Positions 1-11,859 of a stretch of 64,000 nt of DNA are shown here, piece after piece. The stretch is from Dentipellis sp. KUC8613 (lineage: Eukaryota; Basidiomycota; Agaricomycetes; Russulales; Hericiaceae), in NCBI GenBank assembly GCA_002286715.1, contig NSJX01000002.1, positions 668,396-732,395 of the forward strand, read 5' to 3'. The position numbers were made by a program, and so were the translations under genes. The notes beneath the pieces were generated by a model. The model worked only from the letters and a program-made list of their open reading frames with translations, was not told the origin of the DNA and made no database searches. Numbering within the stretch: the first letter of the stretch is position 1; each line of letters starts with the position of its first letter.

Positions 1-506
1 CTAGATAGCACATGTTTCCGTCTTCACTCCATTACTTGGAAGCGCCGCCTGCGTCGGCTACGCCCTTGCTTGCGGGGAGGGTTAAATAAGTGATTTCTTG
101 AATCATAAGTATCATGCATGTGATTTATGCCTTAAATTCGCAGGTGTGGACATAGATATTATTTCTTGGTCACCGCAGTGAGCGACACGATGTGCAATAT
201 AATGCCAGGCACGAGCAGATTGAGATGCGTGGCATACGAATGTATTACACAGACACGTAGACAAAGAGGGTGTGGGAAGGGGTTCTAACAAGGGCTGAAA
301 GAAAAGCAATCTGACCTTGCCAGTGGTGTATACTTTCGAAGAGCATGAGCACGTGCGTCGACACATCTAGGGTTACGGCACTTTCCGACGGTCAGGGTTA
401 CGAATTCCGACATGGGAACACCCTTGCAAGCAAGGGAATCTCAAAATTTGCCAATAAATCTAGAAATTTCTTTTAAATTATAAGGCCACTGTGCTAGCCA
501 TAGTCG
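1..506. other. Gene-free left edge
   Basis: I see no supported gene. The longest open frame (112-366, minus) has no recognisable domain and no convincing splice context. The stretch contains AT-rich segments and would include the promoter of the small gene that follows. Confidence 0.5.
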
Positions 507-1280
507 TTGCTACGCTGTATGGTGATGGGTACCTCCACACGCCATTCTGATTCACTCGCCCGCATCCCGATGGGCAACTCAGTCATCGAGCTCACTGATC
601 AGTTACCTGCTTCCGAGGCGGCTGTAATCCTGCATGCATGGATAGGGAAGGGCAAAACACTTCCCTCCAAACTTACCGTCGCGTGCACCTGATGCTCTAT
701 CATTCAGGCCTTGAACCGACGGCGGAAAGCATTCAAGTATTTGCCCCAGTCGCTGCAGGAAGTCGTCGCGGATGGCCGCATCTCGACTGTCAGCGCGCTA
801 GTCACGGAGCCCACGAAGAGCTCGGCCTACGGGTTTATCATGCTAGATGGCAAAATCGTGTTGGCCAAAGGTATGTATCGTCTCAACCCGCCCCGGAGAT
901 GTGCTAATCCATGTTCAGTTCTCGCGATCTATGCCAAGACGGGCGGAAAGAACGGGAAACATGCCTGGGTTAATGAAGCGTCCAACATCGCCGCACCCTC
1001 GTATCTCGCACTCAAAGCCTTCGAACATCTCTCTCGCCAACACTTCCGACCTATACCCGAGACTCTGGCCCATCTGCAGGTATCAAAATTCGCTCTGTCT
1101 TCGCCGAATTCATTCCTTTGTGCTCTGGAAAATGTGCCCAAGGAATTTGGAGGAAATCTTGTGATTTTACCTGCTGACTACAAGATATTCGTCTCTCTCA
1201 GAGACTCGCAGACCGCGCTTCTTACCGCTGTGCAAAAGCTTTTGTCTAAGAAAGCTGAGTCGGATACCGAGGATACCTAG
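507..1280 (+). CDS. Hypothetical protein, 3 exons (tentative)
   Basis: Unrecognised protein of about 213 residues. I propose exons 507-623, 708-870 and 919-1280. The last intron (871-918, GTATGT...CAG) is 48 nt, a multiple of three, so spliced and unspliced forms are both open. The first intron (624-707) is less certain and the true start may differ. The best-supported part is the second half, with segments such as 'SLQEVVADGRIS', 'AYGFIMLDGKIVLAK' and a Lys/Glu/Asp-rich end. There are no obvious membrane segments or signal peptide. No function can be assigned. Confidence 0.42.
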
Positions 1281-1805
1281 ATACACGCGATGTTACCTGT
1301 TCATTCTAATTCATATGCCTATATTCTCGTGTTCTAAGGATGCTTGTAGGTACAGGAGAAAAAATACGTGTTTTTGAGGCCTGGTACTATTCTACGGACG
1401 AATTTGAGGAATCCTTCGGAGGCCACGGTCGATACGGACGAATTTCGGCCTAAAACGCCCAAAACACGTCGGGACGAAAATGGGCAAAATCCCGAAATTT
1501 TGGCCCAGGCCTCTTATAGGGATTATCGGGGGTCCTTGCTATGCTCGTCTGCGCGTACATGAAGAACAATTGTGGATCCACAAGTTATAGTAATGAGTAA
1601 CGTTGGATAATAAATAAACCGGCAAGGGTCGCGATCAACACACGCGACGAAACCGCCACTGCGCCAAAACGTAGCCTCTTCATTAGCACAGAGCGCTCGC
1701 ACTTCCGGTATATATGTCTTTCCTGACATGCGCACAATCCTTCAACACTTTCCCTGACCTTTCCTGTATACCCCATAACCCGAGCATTCCGCCTACACTC
1801 CCAAG
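1281..1805. other. Spacer with a possible degenerate repeat
   Basis: No gene is visible. Around 1390-1510 the 12-mer ACGGACGAATTT occurs twice (near 1395 and 1435), followed by a low-complexity run built from GGGCAAAAT, CCGAAATTTT and similar units. This looks like a fragment of a dispersed repeat, but a family cannot be named from one copy. Confidence 0.3.
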
Positions 1806-4800
1806 ATGCTCCGTGTCGATACGCCGCACTCGCCTCCGCCCACCCCATCCATATCCTTGACCACCAGTGAGGGACCACGCCCTCTGCGCACAGGTGCGCT
1901 GCTATGTCCTCCGCTGCAAATTCACTGACTGACAGCCTGACGTCGGCAAGGCCACCAGAATGTACTATCACGACTCCAAGCGTTGCTGCCCTCCCCGTCC
2001 TCCCCATTGCCTCCCCACACACTCAGTCTAGATACCACCAATGCGCCAGTAATACCCCCACCCCCCAAGTTTCTCAAAGTCCGAATCATGACCTGGAATA
2101 TGCACGAGTCTTTGCCAAAGGTCGGAAGGTCTCGGTGGTATCTTTTGCGTCAGTGCTGATTCCGGCGTGTTTCCGCAGGGAGATCTCGAAGAGCTCCTCG
2201 GGGCGCCTCCGCCGTATTCCCCGACTATACCCTTGCACGATCCCGCAGCTTTCCCTTACCTGCCTTACGATGGAGAGCATCCTTATCATCTTGTTGTCGT
2301 GTGAGCGTTGACTTCGGCATATCGCCCTTATTCATCTACTCATATGTCATTTCAGTGCCGGCCAAGAATGTCCGAGTCTGTCGGGTGAGTTCTGCCTGTA
2401 ATAGTCCTGTACCGCAGGTATTGACCAGGCCATGATACAGGGTTGCCGATGGGGCTTGGAGCCGGCTTCAAGCTCAAGGATAAAGAGAAGGAGAAGGAGA
2501 AGGAGAGGGTCAAGGAGAAAGATAAGGACGGTCGAGAGAAGGGCGAGAAGGAGAAGGAGCAGGAAAAGGAGAGGGAGAACGAACGCTACAAAGAGAACCT
2601 CAAAGAGCTGCACCACCGTCTCCTCAAGCAACGCGAATGGGACAACGAGGAGCACAATCACAACCACTCGTCTGGGTGGACATCCATCCTCGAAGATTGG
2701 TTTTGTCACGGAATCCGTGATATTGGTGCCAGTGCGAAGCCGCCCTCTCGTCTAGACTCTCCTTTTCTTAAAGAGGGACTGAAGGATGTTGACCGAGCCT
2801 TTTCGGAAGCTGATATCAAGAAGCGACCGACTACGAAGGGCATCGAACACCGAAAAGGCCCGTATGAGATGCTTGTGAAGGAGCGTATGATGGGCATCTA
2901 TCTGGCCATCTTTGTTCATCGGGATGCGCGACATCTCGTGAAAGGGACGTCTAGGTCGGCTGTTACTGCAGGGCTCGTTGGTGGAAGGGTGGGCAACAAG
3001 GGCGGCGTTGGCATTAGCCTCAACATTGCTGGACGGACAATGCTCTTCTTAAACGCTCATCTTGCGGGTAAGTGCAGCTCCTTTCCGGGATAAAATAGGG
3101 TTGACGCGCCCTATTGTAGCGCATGAAGGGAAGGTGCTCAGTCGCATGGCTAACCTTCGCAAGATTAAGGTGCGTGATTCGGTTCCGCACTTGCGACATT
3201 ATCTAACGTTTTGTCGCAAGGCCGAACTATCGTTGGATGCTTTCCTTGCTCCTGATGATCCTCGGATGCTCTCAGAAGGTCAGCGGGGGTTTCTTTGCGC
3301 ATATATGCACCGTGATAACCCCGACCGTAGATTTGACCGACAAGTTCGACTACACCTTCTTGTGCGGCGACCTCAACTTCCGATTAGACATCTCGCGTCT
3401 TCATGCGGATTGGCTCATCTCTCGCAAAGGTATGATGAATGAGCACAATGTTCTATTTGAAGTGCTGACGAACTGTACTATCGCAGAGTATGCTCAGGCT
3501 CTTACCTTTGATCAACTATACAACATCATGCGCAACGGTCAAGCCTTCGTAGGCTTCCGTGAGGCGCCGATAGACTTCCCACCTACATTCAAGTACGATG
3601 TTCTTCGCACCTTGAAGTCAAAGCGGAAACATTCGAAGCCTCATAACCGGCCGTTCATGGAAGAGGCACACGAGGAAATCCACGAGGAAGAAATTCGCGA
3701 TGCAAACGATCAAGAGGGAATTCCTGACAACGTGATCGACGATAAGGATAGTTCAGACGACGAGGACATGGTTGGCGAGAGCGCCTCCGCGGTGTCAACA
3801 GGCACCACGTTCTCGAAGAAGACCACCCCTGATCAAGATTCTAGTGACAGCGACTCCGATGTGTTCATGACTTCGCCGGATAAGGCGTCTAGGGGCCACA
3901 TAGGCGCGCGAGACCTCGTGAAACGTATCTCCGTCACCGCGGCACGGAAAGCTAGAGTCAAACTGCACGAATTGCTGTCCCCAACACAGTCGCCTGCAGC
4001 TCGCCCCACACAAAAGTGGCCCAGGAACAAGAGCCATGCCTCGATGGCCGACTTCGACGCACAAAGCAGACATCTGCCCACTTCGGCTTCTTTGTACGGA
4101 GATATTGCGTCCTCCCAGCCTGCTTTCGTTGAAAGTGGTAAGGCGAGTGAGGGAGACTCACTTGCTCAGTCACCATCGCCGGCGATGATACGTGCTAGCT
4201 CGACGAAGTCTGGCGTACACAGCTCAACCTATGATGGTGACGAGGATGGTGACAAAGGCGTCTACGACTCGTCCAGCAAACAGCGAGTCCCGAGCTGGTA
4301 CGTTCGCTCCTTACTCTCGAGTTTCGATATATGGAGTCTCATTGTGTCATCGGTGCGTCAGGTGTGACAGGATTCTATGGAAATCCACGGTCAAACCTGA
4401 TCCTGATCCTGAGATGGACAGCCATCTCCCGCATGCTCGGACGCTTGTTGGACACTTTACCAGTGCCTGGCGTCAACTATCGTCTCGTCGGCCGTCGATA
4501 AGCTCCTTGCGGTCGCATGAATCGCATTCATCTCCGTCGCCTTTCAGTCCTGGTGGCGATCTTCCTCCCATAAGCAGCCCTATGTCCTTCACGAGTAGCC
4601 CTACCCCATCTCCGTCCGCCGCCTCGCCGCCTCCACGTAACTCCCGCCCTAGATCCACTGAATTCACTGCAGACAGGCCAAAACCTCTCATGACACGATC
4701 GCAGTCAAGCATGGCTCTCAGTCAGCTGGCGTCCGCGCATCTGCATTTGGGTCCTCCACCAAAACACCCCAGTGCTTCTGTCCCTGTCCGAGCCTCCACG

Positions 4801-5103
4801 GCACCCGCTCCCCCTCTATCGCCCGGCACGCCATCGCATCCACAACCCCCATCGTCACCAAACTCATCAGGCGAAAGCTCCCCTTTCAACACCCCCTCAC
4901 GCTGGCGTTTTCTCCCCTTCCTATCCCGCGAGCACACGGAACACAAAGATATCATCCCCCAGCATCCGGTGGTCCCACCACGCCCTCGCAAGGGGGACGT
5001 GATATGCTTGAATTACCAGACGCTGGACGATCGCGGCATGCGGCGACTGGAGGGCCGCAGCGACCACAGACCAGTTATCGGGTCGTATGCTGTTTACATC
5101 TAA
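1806..5103 (+). CDS. Inositol polyphosphate 5-phosphatase (IPPc domain)
   Basis: Removes the 5-phosphate from phosphoinositides or inositol phosphates, probably at the cytosolic face of membranes. Ten exons: 1806-1893, 1951-2120, 2179-2300, 2356-2384, 2441-3067, 3120-3169, 3221-3278, 3331-3429, 3487-4297 and 4362-5103, giving 931 residues. All family motifs are present: 'MTWNMHESLPKG', 'AGQE', 'GGRVGNKGGVGISL', 'NAHLAAHEG', 'CGDLNFRLD', 'FPPTFKYD', 'SWCDRILWK' and, near the C terminus, 'RSDHRPVIGSY'. A Lys/Glu-rich segment follows the N-terminal motif. Two long Ser/Pro/Asp-rich inserts (in exon 9 and exon 10) interrupt the catalytic core just before 'SWCDR' and between 'LWKST' and 'SDHRP'. 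There is no Sac1 or membrane domain. The start rests on the first exon, whose intron uses an AAG acceptor; introns 6 and 7 confirm the fold order. The identity is firm and the N-terminal exon less so. Confidence 0.9.
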
Positions 5104-5544
5104 CCGGACTTTATTGTTCTCACCGCTCGTTAGCTGCATTGTATAGCCATAGATTCACATCGTCTCCTCCTGGGATGTGCGACCGTCATATAATAGCGCT
5201 ATTGGAATATAATTGTTATTCATGTGTAGGTGTCCTGACTGGACCTTGCCACTAACAGCTCTTACCCACAACTTCGTTCTCGTGAGGGTCAAAATAGTAG
5301 CCGAGTTGAAGGCATGCGCCAAGCCATATACACGAGGTCATGTTCACAGTTCATACAACAGGAGTACATGACCGTGGATGATATTCGTCCGCACACATAT
5401 CGCCGTAAAATAAAATCTAGATCGTACACTAGACACGTCGCAATGTTGCGAGGGTAACAAGAAGATAGCTCCAAACAAGACCAGGTGTACATGTCGAAAG
5501 GTGCAAGTCCGAACAGCATTCGAAACACGATGCCCGCGTTTGCG
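5104..5544. other. Spacer between convergent genes
   Basis: This holds the 3' ends of the phosphatase (plus) and the P450 (minus). I see no gene or RNA. Confidence 0.5.
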
Positions 5545-7896
5545 TTAGGCAGCAGAAACTCGGAGAGGTAGCTGAGGCTTCGAATCTGGATCCCCTTCCA
5601 ATGCCGGGCTCATGACCATGCCGTATCTCCAAACGACCGGCTTGGACACTTCGAAGCGAAGGGAGGATATGAGCTCGACAAGGACAACCTCTGATAAGTA
5701 TTTGTAAGTGGCCACTTTCTGGAGTCTCAACCATGCGAGCCGGACTTACTCATCTCAAGCTCTGCAAATTTGAAACCTCTGCGTTCATTCATCAGTACAA
5801 TGCTACCGAGGGTGAAGCTACGTGGATCTGAAGCCCTGACTCACATGCAAGATCTCGGTCCATCAGAGAAGGTCATGCTGATACAGAAAGTCAATAAGGG
5901 TCGTGAACGAGATCGAATAGTAGTAGGTGACGTACATGTTCGAGTAGACACCTGGAATACGAGTCTTGGAAGGTAGCGGCTCTAGCCATCTCTCGGGCTT
6001 CCACACATGAGCGTCAGATCCCCAGACAGAGGAATCTCGGTTTGCTCCAAGGGCATTGATGAACACCGTCGTGTCGTTGGGTATCATGACCTCGTGGATC
6101 AAATTTCCATCTGTCCCATGAATAGGCTCGGCCAGAGGTATGACAACGTCTTCTCGAGTACTAGCAGGATGTGTTCAATGAAGTAGACAGGCGCGTCGAG
6201 AATCGCAGCAACTCACGTTCTGAAGAACATCGGCACAGGAGGGAACCTTGTCAAAGAATGAGGCGTGTTATTTCAGAGACCTTAAGCATCTGAATGGCTT
6301 ACAATCTCAACGTCTCCCGACATATGGCGTCAAGGTAGGGTAGCGCATGCAAATCATCATAATCAAAGTCGCCATTCGCGTTGATCGCTTCCTTCAGTTC
6401 ACTTCGAAGTCTGTCTTGCGCCGACGGGTGAAGGGCGAGATTCTGCAGAATGCGGCACAGTGCCGACGACACTGTGTCCATTGCTGCAAACGCTATTATG
6501 CTGTTCGAGTGGGTCAGCTGGAAGGGCGGCACAGGTCCATTGCAGCTCACGTCGTCTGCCCTATCAGTTCTTCGTCTGACAGCCGACTACCCTCAGAAAC
6601 ATTGTTATTTGCCCTCACTGCAAGATTGAACATCAGCTACCAATAAGATCCGGCCAAGTGGGGGGAAACACAAACAAAGGATGCTCATAAGATCTTTCCC
6701 TTCCGCTACATCTTGCTTCACAGTGTTGTCGCCATGCAACAGTAGGTCCTGCTTCTCCTTGACGATCCGTTTCGATGACTCATACATGGCGTCCGTAACA
6801 CGAAGTAATTTGTGCAGTGTCTTCCATGGAATAGTCTCGGCAACGTATCTGCGGAACTGCGCAGATCCAATCTTCACGACCCATGGCAAGAATTCACGAT
6901 ATATGTGGAGATCCGACAGAATAGGCCTTCAAAGCATCAGCGCCTGGAGGCTATAGATCAATTCTGACTGTGAACATACGTGACATCTTTCAGAGACTGA
7001 GTGTATTCATTTTGTGCATCGTTGAGAGTTCCGAACGAGTAACCGAGCCCGCCTTGACCGACGAGCTCCAAAGAAAGGCGGGTCATCCATTCCAAGATGT
7101 CCAACTCGCTGGTATCGCCAGGGCTATGGCCGTCTGTGACGTTTGCTAGTAGTTTTATCTTGAACTAAATGTGCATGTCGGGTCAAAGCTTCTCATACAT
7201 AATTTGACAGCGTCTCTTACCTGTCGAGCAACGTCACGGAAGATAGGGATCAGAGTCCGTAAATGGTTCGTCGAAAACGCGGGGTTTACGATCTTGCGTT
7301 GCCTGCGATGTTGGCCGCCTGTGTACCTGAAGATCAGCCCGTGAGATAGACACGAGAAAGAAATGCCAGACCAAGCGTCGACATGAGGCCCGGTCCAAAT
7401 ACCAGCTCGTTAGACCTGTGGAACCCAGTATCAACCAATGTGCTGCAAAGACGCAAGAAAAGATCGTACTGGACAAATACCAGTGCATCGTCGTAATCAT
7501 GTTGGTCCTTTACTAGAATGTGTTGGACAGCCCTGGTGTCTGAGACCAGTAATTGAATGTCCTTCAAGAGAGACAAGTGAGCCGAGGTCAACTTCAACAA
7601 CGATGCCACCGATCTCACCCCAAGGAACCCTTTTATTTGTATCACTCTTTCTAACTTGACGCTGATATCTATCTGGAACTGCTCGGCGGATGGATGGAAA
7701 AGCTGCCCTAGGTTACCTGAAGGAACGTGTCGGTGACCGTCATTTTTGTCATGAACTTCCAGCGATATAGATTACCTGAGATAAAGGATGCAGGAGTAGG
7801 TCCTGGAATCTTGCGTAAATGGGCTTGTCTCATCAGCCTGCGAACTCGTTGAAGGAAAAGCCAAGCGAAGGCCAGCGCAATGGCTAACAGAAGCAT
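5545..7896 (-). CDS. Cytochrome P450 monooxygenase
   Basis: Haem-thiolate monooxygenase, ER-anchored, of the multi-intron type common in mushroom P450 families; the substrate is unknown. Thirteen exons give about 565 residues: an N-terminal membrane anchor ('MLLLAIALAFAWLFL'), Pro-rich hinge 'IPGPTPASFISGNLGQLF', C-helix 'HRRQRKIVNPAFS', I-helix 'AFAAMDTVSSAL', K-helix 'ETLRLFPPVP', 'WKPERW' and the haem loop 'FSDGPRSCIGFKFAELEM' with the Cys ligand near residue 499. The I-helix carries Ala-Met-Asp-Thr where most families have Gly-Thr-Asp/Glu-Thr. The start is the ATG at 7896, because frames further upstream have only a non-ATG start. The intron after the haem loop is very short: 31 nt at the nearest CAG would shift the frame, and 35 nt (5715-5749) ending in AAG keeps it. 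With that choice the gene is intact. Confidence 0.88.
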
Positions 7897-8505
7897 GGTG
7901 GAGAAACCGGATGCGAGGCTTGCGAGGAATAGCAGTAGGCAATACCAGAATATCAGACAATGATACGGACTCTCGACGACAGACCCATATAAAAGAGCGT
8001 TCGCCACATGAGGCGCTGGGGGCCAGGATCGGCGTGGTCATTCGAACCAGGGTACTTGGATCTCCTAAACAGAAACAGGAACATGCGGCGAAATGGAGCA
8101 ATTGTACCCTTGATGACGCCGCCCACATCTGGGCATGCGGGACAAAACCCGATGACCCTAATGAGTTAAGGGAATATAGAGATCAGCGCACGGAACCTAT
8201 CATTAGGATTTATTGCATCTCGCCACAGTTCGGTAGCCGAAGTGGAACATCAATAGTCAAAATGAAGGTATCCATATGGTTTGGTCGTCTCATTTCAATC
8301 GGTGAACGTTGAACCGTTCATCCATCCTCAAGCAATAAGGCAGAATTGACCTTGGCTCCCTTGCAGCAGTGAGTGTGCGAGCATTGAGAGCAACCTACTG
8401 CACGATCTGAACGAGTATGAGAATGCGCAGAGCCCGAAAGCATCTGCTGTATCATATTATGACATGCAATGTGCATAGAACATAAGGCGCCGAACGAACT
8501 CCACA
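7897..8505. other. P450 promoter side and uS10 3' side
   Basis: No gene is seen. The segment lies upstream of the P450 and downstream of the uS10 gene, both on the minus strand. Confidence 0.45.
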
Positions 8506-9052
8506 TTAGGCAGAGATCGTGACTTCGACCTCGACGCCGGGCTCCAAGCTGATGCTCGTCTAAATGGTGTCGAAGTCAATACACATCATTACGACCATTC
8601 TGAAGGACTCACGATCTGCTTGACGATCTCGCTCGAGGAGTGGAGGTCAATCAAACGCTTGTGGACCTTCAACTCGTAACGATCCCAGGTCTTTGAACCC
8701 TCACCGCAAGGCTAATAGGAAAGAAACAACGGGGTTGAAATTTTGAAGTAACGAGAAGTATTTGCACACTTACAGTCTTACGGGTCGTGATTTTCAAGAC
8801 CTTCGTGGGGAGGCGGACAGGGCCCTTGACACGGAGCTGCTTGTCCTTCGCACGGTTGATGAGGTCGTTGGAGACTACCATTCGAGTCGATGAGTCAAGG
8901 AGTACGCGTACAGGTGAAAGGGCGCACTCACACTTCTCCAAGTTCCGCACATTGCTGCTGGTGAGCGTGATACGGATTTTGTGCAATTTGGCGGCGGGCA
9001 CGGGGGCACCGGTCGCATCGTATTCTTTTTCACCCTTAGCGACGTAACTCAT
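8506..9052 (-). CDS. 40S ribosomal protein S20 (uS10)
   Basis: Small-subunit head protein of the cytosolic ribosome. Four exons, 9052-8932, 8874-8774, 8711-8613 and 8559-8506, give 124 residues, normal for the eukaryotic protein. The signature runs '[19 protein letters not shown]', '[20 protein letters not shown]', '[12 protein letters not shown]', '[17 protein letters not shown]' and '[12 protein letters not shown]'. A 5'-UTR intron is likely at 9071-9128 (GTACGT...AAG on the minus strand), as often seen in ribosomal protein genes. It is divergent from the splicing-factor gene, with only 241 nt between start codons, so the two probably share a promoter region. Confidence 0.96.
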
Positions 9053-9293
9053 TGTTGGAGACAGAGGTGACTTTGAAGAAACACAGCTTAGACGTCGAAA
9101 GGTGTGGGTATAACGAAGAAAAACGTACCTTGAGGGTCGACTTAGCCTGATGGGAGCTGTTAGAAAAGAAGGTTTGGCGAGTGTCGCGTGAAGAAGGTTT
9201 TCGGGGTATCCCGAATCTCCGCTGGCCGCAGCCGAGAAGCCGTTCCAACATGACGCAGGTCGCGATCTCGACCTCCCCGTCACTGCGTTCACT

Positions 9294-10517
9294 ATGCAAG
9301 GTTGGACTTACATTTGTTTTCATGTTCACCAAGGTTCACAACCTCGCTAGGCTTCAATAAGTACTACCCACCCGATTATGACGGCGAGAAGCATGGGAGT
9401 CTCAATGCTTACAGAGGTTCGTATCCACTATTCACCGAAACGCCCAGTCTGACCCCTTCACTGATCTTCAGGGAAACATGCTCTCGGAGATCGTGCTCGG
9501 AAACTAGATCAAGGAATTCTCATCACCCGCTTCGAGTTGCCCTTCAACATCTGGTGGTACGTCCCTGAATATACGTCGTCCTGCCAAACGTTGGTCACAT
9601 AGCTTACAGTGGAACATGCAACGCCCATATTGGCATGGGCGTGCGTTACAATGCCGAAAAGAAGAAGATCGGGAACTATTACTCGACGCCAATATTTTCG
9701 TTTCGGTGTAAATGTCACCTATGCGGTGGATGGTTCGAGATTCAAACCGACCCAAAGGTATGCCTCACAGTATGCTATCGCCCTCGTTTCTGAACCCCAT
9801 ATACCAGAATACGCGCTACATTGTAACTTCCGGAGCCCGCCAGAAAGACGAAGATTGGGATCCTGAAGAGAATGGTGGCTTCGCAATCCATGGCACGTAA
9901 ACATCCCGTTGATCCTACTGCGCTTTATCGTAACTTCAGCAGACACGGAGGGGAAGGAAGCGCCCGTCGACCCTCTAGCAGCTTTAGAGAAGTCGACAGA
10001 CGCCCAAACACATGCCACCAAAGTGCAGGCTCCCCGATTAGAACAGCTGCAAGATGCATCCGACCATTACAATTCGGACCCTTACACACTCTCCCGTCGA
10101 GTACGCAAGCGCTTTCGGGAGGAGAAAAAGGTCGAGAAAGAGAAAGCAGAGGTCGACAGAAATATCAAGGAGCGCTATGGTCTACCCGCCGAACTTTCTC
10201 TCATTCGCGATGACGAGAAATCTACTGCTGAAGCGAAGGAAGAATGGCTGAAGGGACGTCAGAACCTTGCATCTACAGACGCTGCTAAGCGCAGAAAGCT
10301 CGCCCTCGACGCACCCCTGTTGTCATCAACTTCGAGTCGTGCTCGCGCTTCCGGTTCTACAACAATGCCGTCTGCTTCAACGTCATCGTCAAGTTTGGCT
10401 AATCTGCGGACCCGCATCCTGGCAAACACATCGCGGAAGTCCATCTCTCTATCCGACGCGACGCGTCAGAAATCCTCAGACGGCAAAGCACTGGGGATCT
10501 CAGTTCGACGGGGCTGA
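9294..10517 (+). CDS. Splicing factor of the CCDC130/Saf4 (Cwf16-like) family
   Basis: Nuclear protein of the YJU2/CCDC94-CCDC130 group that associates with the spliceosome. Exons 9294-9300, 9351-9416, 9472-9556, 9610-9757, 9808-9892 and 9943-10517 give 321 residues. Family landmarks: '[20 protein letters not shown]', '[20 protein letters not shown]', first zinc pair '[20 protein letters not shown]', second pair '[18 protein letters not shown]', then '[11 protein letters not shown]' and a charged, Ser-rich C-terminal half. Lack of the shorter YJU2 N terminus and the 'NKYYPPDY' opening favour CCDC130/Saf4 over YJU2. Exon 1 is only 7 nt (ATGCAAG). The intron after 'GGFAIH' fits the frame only as a GC-AG intron (9893-9942, donor GCACGT). 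Both features make the gene easy to mis-annotate. Confidence 0.9.
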
Positions 10518-11859
10518 TTTTCATCCAGAAGCCCTTGGACACCATCTATCCACCTGTAGCTCTAGCCTCCCATACCTGGAATATGTATTGTACTAGATAT
10601 ACCGCTTCATAAGTCCAACACTTTTATTACCCCGCATCTAACACTGGCTGTACGCGGAGCACATGGAAGTGAGTATCGCGTTTCACCTTCGAATCCAGAT
10701 CTGATGGTTGACGCCCTTCTCAGATATTTGACGCACTTCGAGGTTCTCTGAGAAGCGCATCCGCCTCCTGCTGTGCCTAGGGTGCATGATAATCTCACTT
10801 CATTGATCAAAAACACTTTCGGATTTCCACCTTGGTAAACTCGACTGAAGCTTCGGCGATGCTCGAAAGAAATGCAGCAACTTTATCGCCCAAAATCACA
10901 TTGACTCGTTATCAAACGCCACCAGTGCGACGTTCGCTGTTCTCGAACGCAACTGTGGCGGTCATATCGTTTCAGCGACGTATCATGTGTGACACGCTTG
11001 CTCCAGACCTGCACGCAGGACGTAGGTCACTGATATAGAATGCGCGAATAGCAGCAAGCTTTAGACTGTATGCTGATCTCATTCTATTCATAGTATCTTC
11101 TATGACACAACGTCATGCCAAGGGAGTCAAATACGGGGTAGCGAAAATCCCAGCTCGTCCTCGGAGAACGACGAGCGTGTTATATCCTTGGAAATAAACC
11201 AGCTCTATGCAAAACAGCAATGAGCTAAATGTTTCAAGGGCGTGACAGATCGGCGATTCTGTCCTTTGGGGCTGTCCCTGGCCTTGACTCGTTGACAAGT
11301 GAGATACCTTGAATCTCGTTTGGGCATTTCATGTTACTTGCTGAGATAGCAAGTTTGAAATGCCGATTTACGGGCCGTCTCACTAATGTACAGGCCAGGA
11401 TGCGATCAAAAAGAAGGAGCGTGTACGAGTTTTCTCCACCCCTCGGTGACGAAATGCATTTCATGACCCCACCCCGCGACTGCCCAATCTGGTGTATCGT
11501 TCAGAGTCGTGACCTCTCGAAGTATGTATATGTGCGGGTTTCGCTATCTCTGCATGACCATCGCCTGTCAAACGCCGAAAGAGCGGGGAGGGAGATCCTG
11601 GTAGGTGTTGTTAACACAGAATCAATTACGACTGTTGAACGGTTTCATGTATAGACTCTTGCCCAAAACACTGAGATTGTGTGTATCATGTGTTCGGAGA
11701 AGATGGATCACTGTTTCTGTTGTCGCCCAGGAGAATAAAAGCTCGCCATCCTCGCCATGGATTCGCAGGCCCTGGTGGACTCCCCTTTCGCTCTTTCGTC
11801 TTCTCTCACTGCTGGTCAGTACATTCCTTTACGTCGCTCTTTTCTCATCTACGTTAGCT
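10518..11859. other. 1.3-kb spacer with a hairpin
   Basis: No gene is supported on either strand. It contains a near-perfect two-part hairpin at 11323-11364 (separate entry) and, at 11733-11741, a TATA-like AATAAAAG about 120 nt before the next start codon. Confidence 0.45.
11323..11364. repeat. Short inverted repeat (hairpin)
   Basis: Outer arms GGCATTTCA (11323-11331) and TGAAATGCC (11356-11364) enclose inner arms ACTTGCT (11336-11342) and AGCAAGT (11348-11354) around a 5-nt GAGAT loop. The whole forms a stem of about 16 pairs with a small internal loop. It could be a structured RNA, a protein site or the core of a small mobile element; nothing else identifies it. Confidence 0.5.

Noticed and set aside
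5429..5734. Alternative 101-codon end for the P450
   Set aside because: It results from the 31-nt splice that shifts the frame; the other frame gives the family-typical C terminus.
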